A stretch of DNA of 37,330 nucleotides from Oscillospiraceae bacterium (GTDB lineage Bacteria > Bacillota > Clostridia > Oscillospirales > Oscillospiraceae), in the NCBI GenBank assembly GCA_017440925.1, contig JAFSAP010000017.1:1-37330 (forward strand). The letters are read 5' to 3'. A program made the position numbers and the translations under genes. Of the stretch, positions 31,689 through 37,330 are shown piece by piece. A model generated the notes under the pieces. That model had not been told where the DNA came from. It did not search any database and worked only from the letters and a program-made list of their open reading frames with translations. Each line of letters opens with the position of its first letter. Position 1 is the stretch's first letter.

Positions 31689-33404
31689 ATGAAAAAATTC
31701 TTTCAGTTCTTTATATCGCTGCTGCTTGTAATCGCCATCATCGCAAGCATCGGCTGGTATCTGTTTGTCTACGACCGGGACTTTACCCGGGATGCCCTGC
31801 TGAGCCAGGCCCGTTATAATGACCTTTACGGAAATGCCCGGCTGTCCTCCCTGTTTTACAATCTGGCATACGAGCACTCCGGCCGGGATGAAAATGTTGC
31901 TATCGAGCTGGCCAACCAGTATAAAGCTGACGGTAACTTCACAAAAGCAGAAGTGACCTTGTCCAATGCCATTAAAAACAAGGGAACCGTAGAACTCTAC
32001 ACCGCCTTGTGCAAAACCTATGTGCAGCAGGACAAGCTGATGGATGCTGTGGCACTGCTGAACAACATTGCAGACCCGAACATGAAGTCTGCACTGGATG
32101 CCCTCCGCCCCACAACGCCTGCCACCAGCCACGAGCCGGGATTTTATTCCCAGTACATCGACCTGGCTCTGACCTCTTCCTCCGGCACCCTGTATTACAC
32201 CATGGATGGTGAATATCCTTCCATTTCTGGTTCCGTATATGAAGCGCCTCTGGAGCTGGAAGCCGGTGAAACTGTTATTTACGCCATCAGTGTAGACAGC
32301 AATGGTCTCGTCAGTGAACCAGTTGTTGCCGGATATACCATCGGCGGTGTTATCGAGCCCGTTGAATTTGATGACAAGGCAATGGAAGCAGCTATCCGGG
32401 AAGTTCTGGGTGCCAGGGAAAGCGAGATCCTTTACACCAATGTCCTGTGGGATATTACAGAATTCACCGTTCCTGCAGATGCCAAGAGCCTGGCTGATCT
32501 GCAGCTGATGCCCTACTTGAAGTCGCTGACCATCCAGGGCCACAGTCTGGGCACTCTGGTGGATCTTTCTTCCATGAGCAAACTGGAAACACTGGATCTT
32601 ACCGGAACCACTTTCCCTGCAGAAGAGCTGGCCGTCCTGGCGAAGCTGCCCAATCTGACCAAGCTGATCCTGTCCAACTGTGGACTGAGCACCATTGCTT
32701 CCCTGGAGGGTGCCGAAAAACTCAGCTATCTGGATCTCAGCAGCAATACCGTCCGCAATATGGATGCCCTTATCCAGATGAAAACACTGAAGGAGCTGTA
32801 TCTGCAGCACAATGCCGTTACCGGTCTGGAAGCTCTCAGCAGCCTTACCAATCTGGAGAAGCTGAATATCGCCTTCAATTCTGTTACAGACCTGACTCCC
32901 CTGTCCACCTGCATGAAGCTCAACTGGCTGGATGCCGGCAACAATGCACTGACCACCATCAACGGTGTGGAGGGACTGTCTTTGCTGAGCTACCTGTCTG
33001 TGGATTATAACAATCTGTCGGATGTTTCCATCGTTGCAGCATGCAGGGAACTGACCAATCTGAGCATCGCAAACAATCAGATCTCCGATATTTCCGCTCT
33101 TTCTGCACTAACCAAGCTGGATATCCTGGACTTCTCTTACAACTCTGTCTCTGCCCTGCCTGAATGGCAGGAAGGCTGTACCCTGCGCACTATTGACGGT
33201 TCCTACAACTCCCTGTCCAGCATTGACAATCTGGCAAATCTGGCCAATATCTCCTATATTTACATGGACTACAACAACATCACCAATGTAAATGCGCTGG
33301 CAAACTGCTATGTTCTGGTTCAGCTGAATGTTTACGGCAATGACATTGACACCGTGGCCGAATTGACTGCTCACGATATCATTGTCAATTACGATCCCAC
33401 CTGA
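31689..33404 (+). CDS. Exported leucine-rich-repeat protein with a chitobiase-like module
   Basis: The 571-residue protein has a single N-terminal membrane segment (about 6-24) and no cleavage site that I can see clearly, so it is probably anchored facing outward. Residues about 35-140 are helical with TPR-like pairs (LSSLFYNLAYEHSGRDENVA). Residues about 150-220 resemble the chitobiase/hexosaminidase C-terminal beta module (GTLYYTMDGEYPSISGSVYE). From about residue 270 to the end come about 14 SDS22-type leucine-rich repeats of 21-23 residues (LTNLSIANNQISDISAL). No LPXTG or lipobox was found. Such repeats bind proteins; an envelope or host-interaction role is a guess. It has its own promoter and terminator. 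Confidence 0.85.
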   Translation: MKKFFQFFISLLLVIAIIASIGWYLFVYDRDFTRDALLSQARYNDLYGNARLSSLFYNLAYEHSGRDENVAIELANQYKADGNFTKAEVTLSNAIKNKGTVELYTALCKTYVQQDKLMDAVALLNNIADPNMKSALDALRPTTPATSHEPGFYSQYIDLALTSSSGTLYYTMDGEYPSISGSVYEAPLELEAGETVIYAISVDSNGLVSEPVVAGYTIGGVIEPVEFDDKAMEAAIREVLGARESEILYTNVLWDITEFTVPADAKSLADLQLMPYLKSLTIQGHSLGTLVDLSSMSKLETLDLTGTTFPAEELAVLAKLPNLTKLILSNCGLSTIASLEGAEKLSYLDLSSNTVRNMDALIQMKTLKELYLQHNAVTGLEALSSLTNLEKLNIAFNSVTDLTPLSTCMKLNWLDAGNNALTTINGVEGLSLLSYLSVDYNNLSDVSIVAACRELTNLSIANNQISDISALSALTKLDILDFSYNSVSALPEWQEGCTLRTIDGSYNSLSSIDNLANLANISYIYMDYNNITNVNALANCYVLVQLNVYGNDIDTVAELTAHDIIVNYDPT

Positions 33405-33442
33405 TCAAAAACAAATCTTGCGGAACCCCATCACCTATAGTT

Positions 33443-33479
33443 AAAAAGATCCCGCTCCGGTTTGGAGCGGGATCTTTTT
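33443..33479. terminator. Bidirectional terminator between the LRR gene and pncC
   Basis: AAAAAGATCCCGCTCC (33443-33458) pairs perfectly with 33464-33479 around GGTTT. The 16-bp stem has A and T runs on the two sides, so it serves both convergent genes; its end overlaps the pncC stop. Confidence 0.92.
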
Positions 33480-33942
33480 ATGGATTTTGACTGAGTACCA
33501 GCTTTAGTGCCGCCGCTATGGTCTGCTGCCGGACTTCTTCTCTGGTTCCTGTGAAAATACGGTGCACAGAAAGCGATTGTTTTTCATCTGCATAGCCGAT
33601 ATAAACGGTACCCACAGGGTTTCCATACGCATCGCCACCAGGGCCAGCCAGACCGGTAACAGAAACTGCAACATCAGCATTCAGCAGTTTTCGTACACCA
33701 ACAGCCATGGCCTCCGCCACAGGTGCGGAAACCGCACCATGCTGGGCCAAAACATCTCCAGGTACGCTCAAAATATGCTCTTTTACCTGGTTGGTATAGC
33801 TGATGACACCACCCTTATACACGGAAGAAGCACCGGAAACTGCTGTCAGTGCAGCGCCGATACCGCCACCGGTGAGGCTCTCTGCCGTCACCAGTGTCTT
33901 TCCCGAAAGGGCGTTCAGCACATCACTGCACAGCTTCGTCAT
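33478..33942 (-). CDS. pncC: Nicotinamide-nucleotide amidase (CinA C-terminal domain)
   Basis: This 154-residue protein consists only of the CinA C-terminal domain. It hydrolyses nicotinamide mononucleotide to nicotinate mononucleotide in NAD salvage. Diagnostic segments are TLVTAESLTGGGIGAAL, SSVYKGGVISYTNQVKE, SVTGLAGPGGDAYGNPVGTVYIG and the C-terminal REEVRQQTI. The ATG at 33942 overlaps the end of thiI by 20 bases, with a weak AAGGT site in front; the frame extends to a TTG at 33966 but with less support. Translation probably depends on coupling to thiI. Confidence 0.92.
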   Translation of the reverse strand: MTKLCSDVLNALSGKTLVTAESLTGGGIGAALTAVSGASSVYKGGVISYTNQVKEHILSVPGDVLAQHGAVSAPVAEAMAVGVRKLLNADVAVSVTGLAGPGGDAYGNPVGTVYIGYADEKQSLSVHRIFTGTREEVRQQTIAAALKLVLSQNP

Positions 33943-35113
33943 AGTAATTGACCTTGATCTTTTCAATGTTTTCCAGAGCGCGCTGGATCAGTGCTTCCCT
34001 GTCCAGATTCTTTTCTGCATTTAACAGCTGACCAAGGGTAGGCTTGGTTTTGGGATGCTTGGGAGTAAAGACGGTACAGCAATCCTCATAGGGCAGAATA
34101 GAGGTTTCCATGGTTCCGATTTTCCGGGCGATGGTAACGATCTCTTCCTTATCAAAACCAATGAGGGGCATAAAAATAGGCATATCCACCACAGCGCCGG
34201 TAACACCCATGGCTTCCATGGTCTGGGATGCCACCTGGCCCAGATTTTCACCCGTGATCAGGGCACCGCAGCCATCATGTTTGGCGATCCGCATGCTGAT
34301 CTCCATCATGAAGCGGCGCATGATGAGGGTAAAATATTCCTCGGGGCAGTTGTCCCGGATGGCTTCCTGGATTTCCGTGAAGGAAACCACATTGATAGTC
34401 ATACGGCCGGTATACTTTGTCACCAGACGGCCCAGCTCAATAACCTTGTCCTTGGCCAGCTGGGAGGTATAGGGATAGGAGAAGAAATGAACGGCTTCAA
34501 TTTCCACACCCCGTTTACCGATCATATAGGCCGCCACAGGAGAGTCGATGCCGCCGGACAGCAGGATCATGGCTCTGCCGCCCACACCGGTAGGCAGACC
34601 GCCGGCACCGGGTTCTGCAGGGCCATGGACGTAAGCTGCCAGGTCACGGACTTCCACATAGACCGTATAATCAGGATGATGCACATCCACCTCCACGGTA
34701 GGATGGGCCTCTGCAAGGCGGCCGCCGATTTCCTGAGAGAGCTGGATGGAGGTCAAGGGGAACCGCTTGTCGGAACGCTTGCTTTCCACCTTGAAGGACT
34801 TGGCGCAGTCCAGATCATCGCCCAGATAATTTTCAATGGCTTCAAAAATGGCATCCGTATTCTTTTCGCAGGGCCGGCAGCGACACAGGCTGACCACACC
34901 AAAAATGCTGCGGCAGGCTTCCCAGGCAGCATCCACATCACAGGCATCATCCATGGGTTCCACATAGACGGTGGACTGCATCAGATACACGTCAAAATTG
35001 CCGTACAGCTTCATGCGGCGGCGGACATTCTGGCGCAGACGGGATTCAAACTGGCGCTTGTTGGCACCTTTCAGGACGATCTCGCCCAATTTTAACAAAA
35101 AAATCTCTTTCAT
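33923..35113 (-). CDS. thiI: tRNA 4-thiouridine synthase ThiI
   Basis: The 396-residue enzyme adenylates tRNA U8 and transfers sulfur to make 4-thiouridine; it can also serve thiamine biosynthesis. An N-terminal ferredoxin-like region (1-60) and THUMP domain (about 60-165) precede the PP-loop ATPase domain with SGGIDSP (186-192). A C-terminal rhodanese domain is absent, as usual in Firmicutes. The Cys pair DCCTVF near residue 345 fits the known active-site Cys of this shorter form. A cysteine desulfurase gene is often adjacent but is not seen here. Confidence 0.95.
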   Translation of the reverse strand: MKEIFLLKLGEIVLKGANKRQFESRLRQNVRRRMKLYGNFDVYLMQSTVYVEPMDDACDVDAAWEACRSIFGVVSLCRCRPCEKNTDAIFEAIENYLGDDLDCAKSFKVESKRSDKRFPLTSIQLSQEIGGRLAEAHPTVEVDVHHPDYTVYVEVRDLAAYVHGPAEPGAGGLPTGVGGRAMILLSGGIDSPVAAYMIGKRGVEIEAVHFFSYPYTSQLAKDKVIELGRLVTKYTGRMTINVVSFTEIQEAIRDNCPEEYFTLIMRRFMMEISMRIAKHDGCGALITGENLGQVASQTMEAMGVTGAVVDMPIFMPLIGFDKEEIVTIARKIGTMETSILPYEDCCTVFTPKHPKTKPTLGQLLNAEKNLDREALIQRALENIEKIKVNYYDEAVQ

Positions 35114-35132
35114 TTTTATACCTCGTTCTATA

Positions 35133-35249
35133 GTGCAGAGTTTGGAGTGTGAAGAGTGGAGTTAAGGTATCGCCTCCGGCGATTATTTGAATTCATTTGC
35201 GAAGCAAATACATTCACTCCACACTCCACTCTCAGCACTTCACACTCAA
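35133..35249 (-). repeat. Small interspersed two-hairpin repeat, copy 2
   Basis: The 35165-35212 core starts GGTATCGCC and holds the hairpins ATCGCC/GGCGAT and ATTTGC/GCAAAT, with the same layout as 12258-12320. Longer arms on each side, including GGAGTGTGAAGAGTGGAG on the left and ACTCCACTCT plus TTCACACTC on the right, are partly complementary. It lies between comM and thiI in the direction of both genes. Confidence 0.65.
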
Positions 35250-36764
35250 TTATCGGTTTCCCAAATTGACTGCCCGGTACTGAATTGCCTCAGCGATGTG
35301 CTGGGGTTCAATGGTTTCACTGCCCTCCAGATCTGCCACGGTTCTGGCAACCTTCAGGATCCGGTCATAGCTTCTGGCTGTCAGCCCCATGGTCTCAAAG
35401 GCATTTTTCATTAGCTCGGCACATTCTCCGCTGAGCTCGCAGTAACGGCGCATTTCATCCGGGCCCATCCGGGCGTTGCACATACCGCCACTGCCAAACC
35501 GCTTGTTCTGAAGATCCCTTGCACTGTTGACCCGCTTCTTGACAGCAGCAGAGGGTTCTGCCTCTGCACGACTGCGCAGATCCTCAAAATGTACTGCCGG
35601 AACTTCCACAACAATATCGATCCGGTCCAGCATAGGGCCGGAAATCCGGCTGCGGTAGCTATCCACTGCGGAATCTGAGCAGCGGCACCGGCCGGAAGGA
35701 TCGCCATACCAGCCGCACTTGCAGGGATTCATGGCGCAGACCAGCATGCATTCTGCCGGATAGGTCACGGTTCCGGATACCCGGGAAATGGTAACTTTGC
35801 CATCCTCCAAAGGCTGGCGCATGATATCCAGTGTATCTTTCTTGAATTCCGGAAGCTCATCCAGGAACAGCACACCCTTATGGGCCATGGATATCTCACC
35901 AGGTCTGGGATTGCTGCCGCCACCGGCAAGTCCTGCATTGGACACCGTATGATGGGGCGACCGGAAAGGACGGGTCATCACCAGCGGTTTTTTCGATGTC
36001 AGAAGGCCCATTACAGAATAGATCTGGCTGACTTCCAGAGACTCCTCCCAGGTCATATCCGGCAAAATGGAAGGGAGCCGCTTGCTGAGCATACTCTTGC
36101 CGGAACCGGGCGGGCCAATCAACAGCACATTATGGCTTCCAGCTGCCGCGACTTCCAGCGCACGCTTTACATTCTCCTGTCCCAGAACATCCTTAAAATC
36201 CAGCATCTGCGCTGCTTCGGGACTGGGTTCCCATACAGGCGCTTCCGGCAAAACAGTCTCTCCGTTCAATCCCGCTGCAAGCTCCTGCACCGTATGTACC
36301 GGGATCACCTTTGGGCCTCTTGCAAGGGTGGCCTCCGGTGCGTTTTCTGCCGGAACCATCAGACATTGAATGCCCTCATTCTTTGCTGCCAATGCCATTG
36401 GGAGAACACCAGAAACCGGGCGGACGGAACCATCCAGTCCCACCTCTCCCAAAAATGCCGTTGTATTTTTAGGCCGGCGGACACTGCCGCAGGCACAGAG
36501 AATACTGATCAGGATCGGCAGGTCATAGTGGGTTCCCGCCTTTTTCAGATTGGCCGGTGCCAGATTGACCGTGATCCGGCTGACTGGAAAGGCCAGTCCG
36601 CTGGACTTGGCTGCGGCACGCACCCGTTCCCGGGCCTCTTTTACAGCAGCATCAGGCAGGCCCACGATATCAAAGCCGGGCAGACCGTTGGAAATATAAC
36701 ATTCCGCTGTCACGGCTTTGCCCTGGATGCCGGTAATGCCCAGGGTTTGCACACTGCAGATCAT
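35250..36764 (-). CDS. comM: ComM/YifB-type magnesium-chelatase-like ATPase
   Basis: The ATG at 36764 follows GGAG at 8 bases and gives 504 residues; an upstream in-frame ATG at 36833 lies in the promoter. The protein has an N-terminal ChlI-like domain (about 15-130; SNGLPGFDIVGLPDAAVKEARERV). The central AAA+ module has Walker A GPPGSGKS (about 216-223), then GEISMAHKGVLFLDELPEF and RPLEDGKVTISR. The C-terminal part has a Cys cluster (CAMNPCKCGWYGDPSGRCRC) and ARSYDRILKVARTVADLEG. In transformable bacteria ComM is a branch-migration helicase; in most others the role is unknown. Confidence 0.95.
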   Translation of the reverse strand: MICSVQTLGITGIQGKAVTAECYISNGLPGFDIVGLPDAAVKEARERVRAAAKSSGLAFPVSRITVNLAPANLKKAGTHYDLPILISILCACGSVRRPKNTTAFLGEVGLDGSVRPVSGVLPMALAAKNEGIQCLMVPAENAPEATLARGPKVIPVHTVQELAAGLNGETVLPEAPVWEPSPEAAQMLDFKDVLGQENVKRALEVAAAGSHNVLLIGPPGSGKSMLSKRLPSILPDMTWEESLEVSQIYSVMGLLTSKKPLVMTRPFRSPHHTVSNAGLAGGGSNPRPGEISMAHKGVLFLDELPEFKKDTLDIMRQPLEDGKVTISRVSGTVTYPAECMLVCAMNPCKCGWYGDPSGRCRCSDSAVDSYRSRISGPMLDRIDIVVEVPAVHFEDLRSRAEAEPSAAVKKRVNSARDLQNKRFGSGGMCNARMGPDEMRRYCELSGECAELMKNAFETMGLTARSYDRILKVARTVADLEGSETIEPQHIAEAIQYRAVNLGNR

Positions 36765-36799
36765 ACTTTCATCTCCTGTGGACATACTTCTCAGATTAA

Positions 36800-37330
<531 letters not shown>

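Overview
The window comes from a low-to-mid GC member of the Clostridia, most likely the Oscillospirales/Ruminococcaceae branch of gut anaerobes. This rests on gene content: sporulation genes (spoIID, ytfJ, a dacB-like carboxypeptidase beside scpA/scpB/rluB), a pyruvate:ferredoxin oxidoreductase, a large-type SRP RNA, strong AGGAGG ribosome binding sites with GTG and TTG starts, and a sortase-assembled pilus. The species cannot be named from the sequence alone.

Region 1 (about 294-11151, + strand) is an accessory pilus island. A consensus promoter (584-612) drives seven genes: a coiled-coil protein, a signal peptidase I, a 1691-residue LPSTG adhesin, an LPETG major pilin, a class C sortase, a minor pilin with a PPKTG sorting signal, and a sortase homologue that has lost its catalytic residues. 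The adhesin starts with 14 tandem Cys/His units, continues with a papain-like (CHAP-like) domain lacking its expected Cys and His, then a fibro-slime/PA14-like domain and Cna-B-type modules. A GC-rich hairpin separates the pilin from the sortase gene. Nearly identical terminator-bearing repeats of about 75 bp flank the island.

Region 2 (11152-25741, mostly - strand) is core chromosome. It holds dnaX-ybaB-recR, the SRP RNA, acpP, an rpiR-type regulator with a BaiN-like flavoprotein, and a tightly overlapping operon scpA-scpB-DUF2953-ytfJ-dacB-rluB that combines chromosome segregation, spore and cell-wall functions. After these come a small membrane protein, a TGS/uridine-kinase fusion, a PadR regulator with a membrane partner gene, and spoIID. 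dnaX carries an in-frame A AAA AAA slippery heptamer that would yield a short gamma-like product.

Region 3 (25742-37330) has an E2-like acyltransferase homologue, a Ca2+/Na+ antiporter with very strong codon bias, an AEC-family transporter, tex, a secreted or membrane-anchored leucine-rich-repeat protein, the thiI/pncC pair, comM and the 5' end of a pyruvate:ferredoxin oxidoreductase gene. Two copies of a small two-hairpin interspersed repeat, in ybaB-recR and comM-thiI gaps, differ in sequence but keep their base pairing.

No tRNA, 5S/16S/23S rRNA, CRISPR array, prophage or intact insertion sequence was seen. All functional calls rest on reading motifs by eye and on family knowledge; no database search was run.
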